Assembly: GCF_900168255.1 (NCBI RefSeq)
Contig: NZ_LT799838.1
Location: forward strand, 2,666,001-2,730,000
Direction of reading: 5' to 3'
DNA from: Psychrobacter sp. DAB_AL43B
Lineage (GTDB): Bacteria > Pseudomonadota > Gammaproteobacteria > Pseudomonadales > Moraxellaceae
Length of the DNA: 64,000 bases
Both the position numbers and the translations under genes were made by a program. The notes beneath the pieces are model-generated. The model worked only from the letters and a program-made list of their open reading frames with translations, searched no databases and was not told the origin of the DNA. Shown piece after piece: positions 38,299 through 47,723 of the stretch (its first letter is position 1; every line of letters starts with the position of its first letter).

Positions 38299-40185
38299 AT
38301 GTTCGCTGCCGCCGCCGGCTCACCAAACTTGATGTTACAAGCTACCATTTTCTTGGGAGCAGCGCTGCTCTTTGTACCACTTGGTAAGCGCTTCGGTATT
38401 GCGACAGTCTTAGGGTATCTCATCACAGGACTGATATTGGGTCCAAGTGTCTTAGACGTGGCAGGCGACGCTGAGAGCCTGTTGCATTTTTCTGAGTTTG
38501 GCGTGGTGATGCTGTTGTTCATCATTGGGCTTGAGCTGCAGCCATCACGATTATGGGCGCTACGCCGTTCTATATTTGTGTTGGGTGGTCTGCAAGTTGG
38601 TTTGACTGGCACGTTATTAATGTGGCTTTCACATCAGTTCTTCGCCTTACCACTCGATACCGCATTTATCATCGGCTTTGGACTAGCCCTCTCATCTACT
38701 GCTTTTGTGCTACAGATATTGACTGAAAAACAGCAGCTTTCGAGCACTCATGGTCGTGAAGCCTTTACGATTTTATTATTCCAAGATATTGCTGTTATAC
38801 CCTTATTAGCCGTTATTCCATTTTTATCAGGCGTGCGCGAACAAAGCTATGATTTGATTTATTTTGGCAAAGTATTCGCTGTTTTTGCCGGACTCATTTT
38901 TGCCAGTCGTTATGTCGTTCGACCGTTTTTTAAATTTGTGGCATCAAGTGGCGCGTCAGAGTTATTAACAGCTGTAGCACTATTCATCGTGATGGGCGTG
39001 TCTATTTTGATGGGTCAGATTGGTCTATCGATGGCATTAGGCGCATTTTTGACGGGGGTATTGCTGGCAGATTCTGAGTATCGCCACGAGCTAGAGGCCA
39101 GTATCGAGCCTTTTAAAGGCCTGTTATTAGGGCTGTTCTTTATGTCGGTCGGTATGTTGACCGATGTCAAACTCATCTTGGCCAAGCCCATCTTCATTAT
39201 TGGCTGCGCGATGGGGCTGATGTTTATTAAATTCAGTGTCATTACAGCGATTGCAAAAATATCAGGCAATCGCTGGCCGACCAGTATTCGGCTAGGTGTC
39301 ACTCTCGCTCAAGGCGGTGAATTTGCCTTTGTGTTGTTTAGCGTGGCGACGGCACAAAACGTCTTACGACCTGAGCTTGCCAATACACTGAACCTTGTCG
39401 TGACCATCTCTATGGCACTCACGCCCTTGGCATTCTTATTATTAGAAAAAATAGGTGAGCCGTTATTTGCAAAAAGTAAACCAAGCCGTGAATACGATAC
39501 GATTCCAGACCACGAGCATCAGGTGATTATCGCTGGTTTTGGGCGAGTTGGTCAGATTATCGGTCGTGTATTGCGCATGCACAATATTGAGTTTACAGCG
39601 ATTGAACGCTCTGCCAATCGAGTCGATTTCGTCCGTAAATTTGGTAATCAAGTCTACTATGGCGATCCAAAAAACCCTGAGATACTACGGGCGGCTGGTA
39701 TCAAAAAAGCACGTGTATTTATTCTTGCCATCGATGATTTAGAACGCTCTATCACCACTGCTCAATACCTGCGTAAAAACTATCCAGATTTGGTTGTCTT
39801 AGCGCGAGCGCGTGATCGCCAGCACTACTATCGTCTACGCGAGGTTGGCGTTCGTCATATTTGGCGTGAGACTTATTTAACCTCTTTAGATATGTCACGT
39901 GAGTCGCTACAGCTGCTTGGTATTTCACCAGAAAAAGCACGCGAAACGGTACAAACTTTCCGCGACTATGATGATGATTTGATTGAACGCCAACAAGCTA
40001 TCTATGACGATGAAGCCAGTATGATTGAATCGACCCAATCAGCGATGGCAGAGCTAGAAAGCCTATTTGATGAAGACATTGATAAAGCCCGTAAAATGGA
40101 TTTGAGCGATTTTTATGAGGCGCTCAAAAGCCAAGCAGTACCAATCGATGATAAAGACCATATCGCGACTGATTCTAAAAACTAA
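38299..40185 (+). CDS. CPA2 family monovalent cation:proton antiporter (KefB/KefC-like)
   Basis: The 628-residue protein combines a 12-helix Na/H-exchanger domain (residues 1-380) with a cytoplasmic RCK/TrkA-N domain (about 400-520). The latter starts HQVIIAGFGRVGQIIGRVL, a GxGxxG nucleotide-binding fold, and includes NQVYYGDPKNPEILRAAG. This architecture is that of glutathione-gated K+ efflux systems. The glutathione-binding specificity cannot be asserted, and no ancillary KefF/KefG gene lies beside it. The acidic C-terminal tail is long. A strong SD (AAGGAG) precedes the ATG. Confidence 0.9.
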   Translation: MFAAAAGSPNLMLQATIFLGAALLFVPLGKRFGIATVLGYLITGLILGPSVLDVAGDAESLLHFSEFGVVMLLFIIGLELQPSRLWALRRSIFVLGGLQVGLTGTLLMWLSHQFFALPLDTAFIIGFGLALSSTAFVLQILTEKQQLSSTHGREAFTILLFQDIAVIPLLAVIPFLSGVREQSYDLIYFGKVFAVFAGLIFASRYVVRPFFKFVASSGASELLTAVALFIVMGVSILMGQIGLSMALGAFLTGVLLADSEYRHELEASIEPFKGLLLGLFFMSVGMLTDVKLILAKPIFIIGCAMGLMFIKFSVITAIAKISGNRWPTSIRLGVTLAQGGEFAFVLFSVATAQNVLRPELANTLNLVVTISMALTPLAFLLLEKIGEPLFAKSKPSREYDTIPDHEHQVIIAGFGRVGQIIGRVLRMHNIEFTAIERSANRVDFVRKFGNQVYYGDPKNPEILRAAGIKKARVFILAIDDLERSITTAQYLRKNYPDLVVLARARDRQHYYRLREVGVRHIWRETYLTSLDMSRESLQLLGISPEKARETVQTFRDYDDDLIERQQAIYDDEASMIESTQSAMAELESLFDEDIDKARKMDLSDFYEALKSQAVPIDDKDHIATDSKN

Positions 40186-40198
40186 GCTTTATAAAACG

Positions 40199-41128
40199 CT
40201 AATCAGCGCTACAATTTTCAGGTGCTTGCTTTTTATTCAGTGAACTTATACATTCCCAATTATCACCGCCTAGTACATGATAAAAAACCAAATTATGATC
40301 ATTTAGATAGCGTATAGGGAACTTAACATTCTGAATCGTCGCAATAACGGCACAGTCGGTTTCTGCTACCCCCGCCGCCTTGGTATCAATATCAATACGT
40401 ACTTGCTGAGTGCCAGTATTGATAGGCAGATTGATCGGGCATTGTCCGGTTTGCTGATATATCAGCGCCACGCGATTTTGTGCTGTTTTAGCGCTATCAT
40501 AGGCATCAAACAATACTTCATTTGCTTTTGGCTTGGCGATAATAGGCAAAAACTGCACCTTAATCACCATTAAGGCAAATGCAAAAAATCCAAAGCCCAG
40601 CCCTAATCCAAATAAACTAACCCCACCCTCTCGGCGCAAATGCGCTTGTTGCAAGCGCTCATCTTGCGGATAGTCGTCAATAGCATCGGCAATCTCACGA
40701 CGGGCCATACGATAATAATAAGCGTCCGTCCAGCGTGCGACCATAAACGACCAAAATAGCCAAATGATTGCAGCGATGGCTGCTCGTATCGTCATCTGAT
40801 AAGCATCAGCGATATAAGGCATGGCCAAAAATTCCACCGTAACCAATACCAAAGCAACATTGAGCTGGATAAATGACCATCCTGCCACACTATAGACAAT
40901 CGCATCCATATAGCGCTTACGGTAGAGCAGCCAAGGAAAGGTCACAAAAAACGCTGCCCAATGCCATTTTGGTGAGAGATAGCCTTGTTTATCAAATTGC
41001 TCAAAGCGTTTTAAATAATAGCGCTGGCTACGGTTACTGATAAACCATTTGTCTAATTGCCTACGTCTGGTAGGGGTTAGTTGTTCTTGATAAAAAGGAG
41101 GCGGTGTATCCGTTTCGATAAATAACAT
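40199..41128 (-). CDS. DUF2628 membrane protein with pilin-like C-terminal domain
   Basis: A 309-residue protein. Residues 45-165 form a DUF2628-like unit with several hydrophobic helices (WHWAAFFVTFPWLLYRKRY; VALVLVTVEFLAM; IAAIIWLFWSFMVARW). Another helix (GLGLGFGFFAFALMVIKVQF, 174-193) is followed by an amphipathic helix, AYDSAKTAQNRVALIYQQTG, then CP at 230-231. A beta-rich end has WECISS (Cys293) and PENC (Cys306). The last 135 residues thus resemble a type IV pilin subunit: membrane helix, SAKTAV-like segment and C-terminal disulfide loop. No prepilin cleavage site is seen, so it is not an ordinary pilin. It converges on the Kef-type gene. Confidence 0.6.
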   Translation of the reverse strand: MLFIETDTPPPFYQEQLTPTRRRQLDKWFISNRSQRYYLKRFEQFDKQGYLSPKWHWAAFFVTFPWLLYRKRYMDAIVYSVAGWSFIQLNVALVLVTVEFLAMPYIADAYQMTIRAAIAAIIWLFWSFMVARWTDAYYYRMARREIADAIDDYPQDERLQQAHLRREGGVSLFGLGLGFGFFAFALMVIKVQFLPIIAKPKANEVLFDAYDSAKTAQNRVALIYQQTGQCPINLPINTGTQQVRIDIDTKAAGVAETDCAVIATIQNVKFPIRYLNDHNLVFYHVLGGDNWECISSLNKKQAPENCSAD

Positions 41129-41324
41129 AGCAGTAGGCTCTCAATAAAAAGCGTATTGATGATTATAGTAAAACACTCGCACCATAGTGAACCATCATGT
41201 CAAATCTCACCTTTGTATTTTTCATTATAATTCCATATTTATAGTATTTCTTTAGTATAAACTTATGCAAAAGCCAATCATAGAGTATCTAGACTCTTAT
41301 CATTAAACGATCAGTGACTCTCTT

Positions 41325-41759
41325 ATGTTTAAACTCAAACGTAATATAATAATATCAATCCTCGCTATTACCGCACTAATCGGTATCGCTTTAACAGTCA
41401 TTATGGCTAATATCAGCTCAATCTCTGACCCTTATACCAATGAGCTAGTTTTTGATAAAAATAGTTTTGTAGGACAGTGGCCATTCGCTGTCGAAAGTGT
41501 GGTCATAAGGTGTGATGACATCAATAATAAATCAATCGTTTCTATGACAACACCTACTGGAGAAGGTTATATTCTTAATACTGATTCAAACGTAGACCCC
41601 GATAAAACTCAAATGAAACTATTACGCCCAGAACATGCTGTCTGGCTCGATTTTCCTGCAGATACCGAAAAACCTAAAACAAATTCGCTCTCTAGTGGTG
41701 TTAAAATTCCTATCGACGATATCATTAGCACAGGTTTAAAACTATGCGTTGAGATTTAG
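41325..41759 (+). CDS. DUF2511-like secreted or membrane-anchored protein
   Basis: A 144-residue protein with an N-terminal hydrophobic helix (NIIISILAITALIGIALTVIM), probably an uncleaved anchor or signal peptide. The exported part contains FVGQWPFAVESVVIRCDD, which fits the DUF2511 (YebY-like) pattern of W-x-F then a conserved Cys, and a second Cys at the very end (LKLCVEI), consistent with a disulfide. YebY relatives have been linked to copper or extracellular maturation, but this protein's job is unknown. It stands alone between divergent and downstream genes. Confidence 0.6.
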   Translation: MFKLKRNIIISILAITALIGIALTVIMANISSISDPYTNELVFDKNSFVGQWPFAVESVVIRCDDINNKSIVSMTTPTGEGYILNTDSNVDPDKTQMKLLRPEHAVWLDFPADTEKPKTNSLSSGVKIPIDDIISTGLKLCVEI

Positions 41760-41867
41760 GGTGACTTTAGGAAATTAGAAGATGCCTCATGATTCAACGT
41801 TCACACTTGCTCAGATTTAACTTATAATACGCTCATATTCGCAACTTTATAAAGTCTTAGTAATATT

Positions 41868-42677
41868 ATGAGCCAACCTTCTAATACCAATAGTCCAAAC
41901 GATATAAACCAAGTAGCTGAGCCTAGTACTGCCACTCCTTCCGATACCATGGCCGTTTCAGAGAATGACAAACATCTACGTATCGTTAATACGTTTATGA
42001 AACGCCGCACGCACATGAATAAAAACGCCGAGCTGGCATTGACTGCGCCAGAGTTTGCCCATTATTTGGTTAATAACAGTTTTGGCGATGGCAATCTTGA
42101 TGGCATCGATGATTTGCGTGTGCTATTCACCGATAGCCCTAATGGTAGAGACGCCCCACTTACTGTAGAGATTGGTTTTGGGCTCGGTGATTCGTTCATT
42201 GAGATGGCAGTAGCAGAGCCTAACCGTAATTTTGTGGGTGTCGAAGTCCATGAGCCAGGTATAGGCAAATGCGCTTATATGGCAGGCACCCAAGGCTTAA
42301 CCAATGTCAAAATCATCAACGGCGATGCCATTCAATTGCTAAAGCAGTTACCAGAAAATCATATCGATCGCATCCAGCTGTATTTCCCTGACCCATGGCA
42401 AAAAAAGCGTCACTACAAACGTCGTTTCGTCAGCCCTGAGCGCATGGCAATCGTGACTCGCAGTTTAAAGCAAGGTGGCTGGTTCCATACCGCCACCGAC
42501 TGGGAGCATTATGCTTTTTGGATGGTAGAAGTTTTAGATGGTTTTACAGGCTTAACCAATCAAGCTGGCGTTGGCAACTTCACTGACCGTCCTGACTTTC
42601 GTCCGATGACCAAATTCGAGCGCCGTGGTTTAGAGCGTGGTCATGGCGTATGGGATTTAATCTATCTCAAGGACTGA
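41868..42677 (+). CDS. trmB: tRNA (guanine46-N7)-methyltransferase TrmB
   Basis: TrmB forms m7G46 in tRNA with SAM. The 269-residue class I methyltransferase has [16 protein letters not shown] (SAM site, about residues 102-117), [15 protein letters not shown], and the hallmark [16 protein letters not shown] (about 175-190). The N-terminal 35 residues are polar and low-complexity, slightly longer than in E. coli. It ends at a strong terminator. Confidence 0.96.
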   Translation: MSQPSNTNSPNDINQVAEPSTATPSDTMAVSENDKHLRIVNTFMKRRTHMNKNAELALTAPEFAHYLVNNSFGDGNLDGIDDLRVLFTDSPNGRDAPLTVEIGFGLGDSFIEMAVAEPNRNFVGVEVHEPGIGKCAYMAGTQGLTNVKIINGDAIQLLKQLPENHIDRIQLYFPDPWQKKRHYKRRFVSPERMAIVTRSLKQGGWFHTATDWEHYAFWMVEVLDGFTGLTNQAGVGNFTDRPDFRPMTKFERRGLERGHGVWDLIYLKD

Positions 42678-42711
42678 TACCGATAAGCCTTTACCCTAGC
42701 AGCTCCCCATA

Positions 42712-42761
42712 TAGCGGCTAAGATACTTATAGTTATTGATAAGTGCCTTAGCCGCTTTTTT
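42712..42761 (+). terminator. Terminator after trmB
   Basis: AGCGGCTAAG pairs with CTTAGCCGCT, with an inner ACTTAT/ATAAGT helix, followed by a T-run. Confidence 0.9.
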
Positions 42762-43512
42762 ATGGCTATCATTATTCAAGCGCCTATTTTATAGAGGTAG
42801 GTATAAAATCTAACCTGCTCTGCTATCTACTTTAAAAATATAAAATACTTTCATAAAAAAATAAGCCGCCTACCCTGACGTGAAACATAGCGATTACAAA
42901 GCAAATTATTGATAAATTTAAATTTGCAAAAACAGAAATCCCTAATAATGGCAGACTGGATGATATTCCTTATCTGCGCAAACATTGATAGTATAAGGGC
43001 TTCATGAGTTCTCCCCATAAGCTGTGGATAACCCTGTGTATAAGTCGCTACTTGACAAGGATTTCCCTAGGCAGCTTAAAGGATAAGGTAAAATCGTTCA
43101 TTTTTTGTACAATATAAAATTCATTAAATATCAACATCTTATGTTCGATTTAAAAATAAAATAATTTATTTTTAATATTTTTAATATTAATTTTATCTGC
43201 TCAGATGTTTCACACACCATAAATAAAGTCGCTTTATTTATTGTGGACAACTCATAAACCTATTGACAAACAGCCTTGTTATCAAGTTTAAATACTAAGC
43301 TAAAACAGAGCATATTTTATGCAGACTTCATCCTTATACTATACGACACTACCTGTCGCTTAGCGTTTTATTGCTCTAATCATTTGACTTGGATTTTGTT
43401 ATAATTGCCTCATCTAAACAAGAATAGTATAAAGAAGTATGTACTGATAATTAAATGATAAATGTGTCAATAACTATTATATTTATCATTATTTATGAAC
43501 TTTTTTTTACTT

Positions 43513-43540
43513 TTGTCATCACTTAATTTTACTGTATAGT
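43513..43540 (+). promoter_or_regulatory. Sigma-70-type recA promoter
   Basis: TTGTCA (43513-43518), a 16-base spacer and TATAGT (43535-43540). The predicted start near 43547 gives a leader of about 170 bases. Confidence 0.65.
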
Positions 43541-43543
43541 AGA

Positions 43544-43562
43544 GTGATATATTCGATATCAC
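43544..43562. promoter_or_regulatory. Perfect inverted repeat over the recA start site
   Basis: GTGATAT-ATTCG-ATATCAC: 7-base arms, 5-base spacer, beginning three bases after the -10. The position is that of a repressor operator. It does not resemble the CTG-N10-CAG LexA box. Confidence 0.6.
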
Positions 43563-43715
43563 TGTCTAAAACCTAACATTATAATCTCCCCCAACCTTGT
43601 TCAAAAATATCTGTTACTTAAGATTAAAGTCATGATTAGTGATATTGAGCAAGCAGTTTTTGATAGCAATAATACTTACTGTTCCGAATTAATGATTAAT
43701 AATAAGGAGTCCTGC

Positions 43716-44774
43716 ATGGACGAAAATAAAGCCAAAGCCCTTAAAGCTGCATTAGCTCAAATCGAAAAGCAGTTTGGTAAAAATACCATTATGCATTTGG
43801 GTGATGACTCAGCAGCACTTGATGTCGATGTGGTATCGACTGGCTCATTAGGTTTAGATATTGCACTTGGTATTGGCGGTTTGCCAAAAGGTCGTATCGT
43901 TGAGATTTACGGCCCTGAAAGCTCAGGTAAAACGACTATGACTTTGCAGGCGATTGCAGAGTGCCAAAAACAAGGTGGTGTTTGTGCCTTCATCGATGCT
44001 GAGCACGCCTTAGATCCAGTATATGCACGCAAGCTTGGTGTGAATACTGATGAATTACTACTCTCACAGCCTGATAATGGCGAGCAAGCGCTTGAGATTA
44101 CCGATATGTTGGTACGTTCAGGTGCAATCGACATGATCGTTATTGACTCAGTAGCAGCTTTGACGCCGCGTGCAGAGATTGAGGGCGAGATGGGCGATTC
44201 ACATATGGGTTTGCAAGCACGTCTTATGAGCCAAGCCCTACGTAAAATCACCGGTAATGCCAAACGCTCAAACTGTATGGTAGTGTTTATTAACCAAATT
44301 CGTATGAAAATCGGTGTTATGTTTGGTAGCCCAGAAACCACAACCGGTGGTAATGCGCTCAAATTCTATGCTTCAGTACGTATGGACATTCGTCGTATCG
44401 GTGCGGTCAAAAATGGCGATGAAATCATTGGTAACCAAACCCGTGTCAAAGTCATTAAAAACAAAATGGCACCACCATTTCGCCAAGCTGAGTTTGAGAT
44501 TACTTATGGCGAAGGTACCAATCACTTAGCGGAAGTCATTGATTTGGGTGTTGAGATTGGTGCGGTTGGAAAAGCAGGCTCGTGGTACAGCTATGGCGAT
44601 GAAAAAATCGGTCAAGGTAAAGCCAACTCAGTACTGTTCTTAAAAGAAAACCCTGTTATTGCTGAAGAGATTGAAGCTAAGATTCGTGCTGAAAAGCTTG
44701 GTGTAAAAAGTGACAGCAAGGCAGAAGATCTTATTGAAGCTAATGAAGAACTGGCCTCTGAACCTGTACAATAA
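43716..44774 (+). CDS. recA: RecA recombinase
   Basis: RecA forms the strand-exchange filament and the SOS co-protease. From ATG 43716, with the strong SD AAGGAGT, the product is 352 residues (E. coli 353). It begins [20 protein letters not shown], has Walker A GPESSGKT at residues 66-73, and [17 protein letters not shown] near 210-226. The frame is open for 28 codons upstream from 43632 but without SD or family support. It is followed 40 bases later by recX, the usual order. Confidence 0.98.
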   Translation: MDENKAKALKAALAQIEKQFGKNTIMHLGDDSAALDVDVVSTGSLGLDIALGIGGLPKGRIVEIYGPESSGKTTMTLQAIAECQKQGGVCAFIDAEHALDPVYARKLGVNTDELLLSQPDNGEQALEITDMLVRSGAIDMIVIDSVAALTPRAEIEGEMGDSHMGLQARLMSQALRKITGNAKRSNCMVVFINQIRMKIGVMFGSPETTTGGNALKFYASVRMDIRRIGAVKNGDEIIGNQTRVKVIKNKMAPPFRQAEFEITYGEGTNHLAEVIDLGVEIGAVGKAGSWYSYGDEKIGQGKANSVLFLKENPVIAEEIEAKIRAEKLGVKSDSKAEDLIEANEELASEPVQ

Positions 44775-44814
44775 CGGTCTAATGATTAACTGTCATAAGT
44801 AACTATGATTTATT

Positions 44815-45930
44815 ATGGAAATTAAAACTTTAGCTGAAATTCTAGCTGAGTCGGATGCCGACTCAGCTAGTAATACTAACACTAGACCCAAAAAACCGTC
44901 TAAACACTCCTATAAAGATACGCCTAACAAGCCCAGTAAAACTGGCAAACACTCTGCCTATCCAAGTAAAGAGCCTTCATCAGCTAACGACTCAGTAAAT
45001 AACGACTCAATAAATCACGACTCTAACTTTAATATAGAATCGATTGACGCGCTATCCTCTCCTATAAAAAAACCATTTAAGAATAAAAAACGCAAAAAAA
45101 ACTTCCATCCAGCTGCTAACTTTACAGCTGAACCTAATGATGTGCCTGTTTATCAGCCACCAGAAGCGCAAAGCATTAAAGAGATGTTGGCAGAAGTTAA
45201 ACACAACGTTCATAGTGATAGCGACGATATCGACTCTCATCATAAGGCTAGCGTTGGGCAACATTTAGAAAGTTCAGAATGTTTATCTGATTTAACGGCT
45301 CCTAATGACAGTAAAGCAGATAGTCAAATAGATAACTTACCTTCTGCACTTAAAGCTTATTTGCGCACGCCTGAGCAACGGCAAGCGGAAGTCGATGCCA
45401 TCAAAGCAGAAAGCCGCTTACGTTGGTTGGCTTTTTATTATTTGTCACGGCGCGAGTATGGTAAAGCTGAATTAAAGCAAAAGTTGCTGGATAAAGAACA
45501 AGACCCAGATAAAATAGACATATTACTCGATGAGTTTGAAGACAAAGGCTATCAAAGCGATTACCGTACGACCCTCATGCTTATCCGTGAAAGCATTCGT
45601 AAAGGGCGTGGGCGCGGACATATTAAGCAGGAATTCTATCGTAAAAAAATTGCCATGCCAGACAATATCGATGAGCTCATTGATATGGCTAATACAGAAT
45701 CCGAAGAGTTCAGCGAATTTATAGATGACAGCGCTGATAATTTGGTCGAAGGCGTAGACTGGCTGAAACTAGCGGTTACTGCCCGCACCAAAAAATATGG
45801 TGATGACATACCCACTGAACAAAAAAACAAAGCAAAACAGCTACGTTTTTTACAATATCGTGGCTTTAATACTGATATTTGTTTTCAAGCGCTCAACTAT
45901 ACGTTAGATAATTTAGATGAGCGTTTTTAA
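44815..45930 (+). CDS. recX: RecX regulatory protein with a long disordered N-terminal extension
   Basis: RecX limits RecA filament growth. The RecX domain occupies about residues 200-371: LRWLAFYYLSRREYGKAELKQKL, then EFEDKGYQSDYRTTLMLIRESIRKGRGRGHIKQEF, and a last three-helix repeat ending with FLQYRGFNTDICFQALNY. E. coli RecX is about 166 residues, so roughly 195 residues are extra here. They are Ser/Asp/Asn/Lys-rich and low-complexity, with a Lys cluster (KKPFKNKKRKKNFH) near residue 90. The gene follows recA by 40 bases and is probably co-transcribed. Confidence 0.9.
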   Translation: MEIKTLAEILAESDADSASNTNTRPKKPSKHSYKDTPNKPSKTGKHSAYPSKEPSSANDSVNNDSINHDSNFNIESIDALSSPIKKPFKNKKRKKNFHPAANFTAEPNDVPVYQPPEAQSIKEMLAEVKHNVHSDSDDIDSHHKASVGQHLESSECLSDLTAPNDSKADSQIDNLPSALKAYLRTPEQRQAEVDAIKAESRLRWLAFYYLSRREYGKAELKQKLLDKEQDPDKIDILLDEFEDKGYQSDYRTTLMLIRESIRKGRGRGHIKQEFYRKKIAMPDNIDELIDMANTESEEFSEFIDDSADNLVEGVDWLKLAVTARTKKYGDDIPTEQKNKAKQLRFLQYRGFNTDICFQALNYTLDNLDERF

Positions 45931-45984
45931 TGTTAATTTGATAGCTCGTCATTAATAAAAACATAATAACAACTTAATATAAAC

Positions 45985-47442
45985 TTAATAATAACCAAGC
46001 AGCTTCCACCAAAGTAACCCTGCACCTATCCATACTACAAGGTTTACCACACTCATGATGGCTCCAATACTCCACCACTCTCCTAACGTCACATAGCCTG
46101 AGTTAAAGATAACTGGTGCGGTACCTGTTGCATAATGAGTGAGCGTCATCATGATATTGCCTGCTGCTGCCAAAATCAGCGCATATAACATCGGAGGTGC
46201 CCCTAAAGTCAATCCTACTGCATAGAAAGCGGCAAATAGCGCAGTGATATGAGCGGTAGTACTAGCAAAAAAGTAATGAATATACAGATAAACTAAGGTC
46301 AAAATAACTACAGCGCCGACCCAGCCTACTCCTAGCGTTCCAATCATTGATTCGATATTACTTGAAAACCAGCTGATTAAACCCAATTTATTAAGGTAAG
46401 AGGCCATCATAATAAGGGCGCCAAACCAAATAATGGTATCCCATGCAGATTTTTCTTTAAGCACATCGTCCCAAGTTAGTACGCCAGTCAGTATTAACGT
46501 CGTCAATCCTATAAAAGCGGTGGTGGTCGCATCAACACTTAATTGCTCACCAAAGATTAGAGCAGGAATATTTGCCCACAGTATCAGCATCAGCGCAAAG
46601 ACGCCTAACATGATTTTTTCTTGCGTGCTCACCTGACCCATTTCTGTTAAATTATCTTTGGCAAATTTTTTCGCATCGGGAGTTACTTTGACATCCGGTG
46701 GATATATTAAATAAATAACCAATGGCATTAATAATAAACAGAGCATCCCTGGTATAAACATCGCGACTGCCCACGTCGTCCATGACAGCTGAATCTCACT
46801 ACCAGTAGCTTTGTTGACCAGATCTACCACTAATGGGTTCGGTGCAGTAGCGGTAATAAACATACCGGACGTGATTGGATTGGCATGATAATTAACCATG
46901 GCTAAATAACGACCAATTTTTTTCTGTGTGCCTTCTTCTGGCGTAGAATGAAAGCTTTGCGCAATCGACTTCATGATAGGATGAATAATACCACCGCCAC
47001 GAGCCGTATTAGAGGGTGTAATCGGTGCGATCATCAGCTCCGCCGCAGTCAAAGAATACGCGACCCCGATGGTTTTTTTACCAAAGATAGAGATAAAATA
47101 ATAAGCGATACGCCGACCTAAACCCGTTTTTATTAATCCCCGCGATATCATCACTGCAACACCAATAAGCCAAATCAGAGGGCTCGAATAGCTTGATAAC
47201 GCATCAGCAATCGCTTCTTTTGGACTCTCGTTGGTCACACCAGTAAGCGCCACCAAGGTGACGGCAATAATGGCAATCGCGCCAATAGGCAAGACTTTAC
47301 CGATGATGGCGACAATAGTGCCGATAAATAATGCCAACATATGCCATGCTGCAGGTGTGACCCCATTAGGCACAGGAATGACAAACCAGATGATAAGGCT
47401 GACTAAAATCGCAAGCGCAGCAGGTATAGGCTTAAATGGCAT
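45985..47442 (-). CDS. DASS (SLC13) family anion:sodium symporter
   Basis: A 485-residue polytopic permease of the divalent anion:Na+ symporter family, close to the CitT/malate-oxoglutarate translocator type. Family motifs are visible: IGVAVMISRGLIKTGLGRRIA, the substrate-site APITPSNTARGGGIIHPI (SNT motif) and the second site FITATAPNPLVVDLV. About 12 transmembrane helices are present. The likely substrate is a C4- or C5-dicarboxylate, citrate or tartrate, which sequence alone cannot fix. SD AAGGATATA precedes the ATG. It converges on recX. Confidence 0.88.
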   Translation of the reverse strand: MPFKPIPAALAILVSLIIWFVIPVPNGVTPAAWHMLALFIGTIVAIIGKVLPIGAIAIIAVTLVALTGVTNESPKEAIADALSSYSSPLIWLIGVAVMISRGLIKTGLGRRIAYYFISIFGKKTIGVAYSLTAAELMIAPITPSNTARGGGIIHPIMKSIAQSFHSTPEEGTQKKIGRYLAMVNYHANPITSGMFITATAPNPLVVDLVNKATGSEIQLSWTTWAVAMFIPGMLCLLLMPLVIYLIYPPDVKVTPDAKKFAKDNLTEMGQVSTQEKIMLGVFALMLILWANIPALIFGEQLSVDATTTAFIGLTTLILTGVLTWDDVLKEKSAWDTIIWFGALIMMASYLNKLGLISWFSSNIESMIGTLGVGWVGAVVILTLVYLYIHYFFASTTAHITALFAAFYAVGLTLGAPPMLYALILAAAGNIMMTLTHYATGTAPVIFNSGYVTLGEWWSIGAIMSVVNLVVWIGAGLLWWKLLGYY

Positions 47443-47654
47443 AAGTAATATATCCTTATAAAATGTTTGTACCCTCAGATAAAACTATCTTTAAAGCAAA
47501 ACATCTTCAAGTCAACAGATGCTATGAAGTAATATTAAATTAATTATACAGTTATCATAAAGTTTTTAAATCTACTTGGTGGCCTTGTCACTATTTTTAA
47601 CATATCTATTATCCACTTGAACAAGATATTTCCATCATATTCGTCAGTTAAAAA

Positions 47655-47690
47655 ATAAAAAAAAGAGCGCATTCACATGCACTCTTTTTT
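47655..47690 (-). terminator. Terminator of the YidB-like gene
   Basis: GAG.GCAT-TCAC-ATGC.CTC within A- and T-runs, about 35 bases after the minus-strand stop at 47724. Confidence 0.8.
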
Positions 47691-47723
47691 CTGTTTTTGA
47701 AATGATGGATAAAAGGCGTTATT

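Larger units (their letters stand above)
42762..43715. other. Long AT-rich intergenic region upstream of recA with DnaA boxes
   Basis: Nearly 1 kb without a convincing gene. It contains TGTGGATAA (43023-43031) and TGTGTATAA (43035-43043), both fitting the DnaA box consensus TTATNCACA on the minus strand and lying in the same orientation 12 bases apart. A tract almost purely A/T follows (43146-43196), then a third near-match TGTGGACAA (43242-43250). An extended -10 (TGTTATAAT, 43397-43405) and the recA promoter lie to the right. The arrangement resembles a replication origin or a DnaA-binding locus. Confidence 0.6.

Noticed and set aside
43632..43715. Extended RecA start 28 codons upstream
   Set aside because: No SD at 43632, whereas AAGGAGT precedes 43716; family length and N-terminus fit the latter.
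43500..43720. LexA box at recA
   Set aside because: No CTG-N10-CAG site was found; the palindrome present is different and is reported separately.
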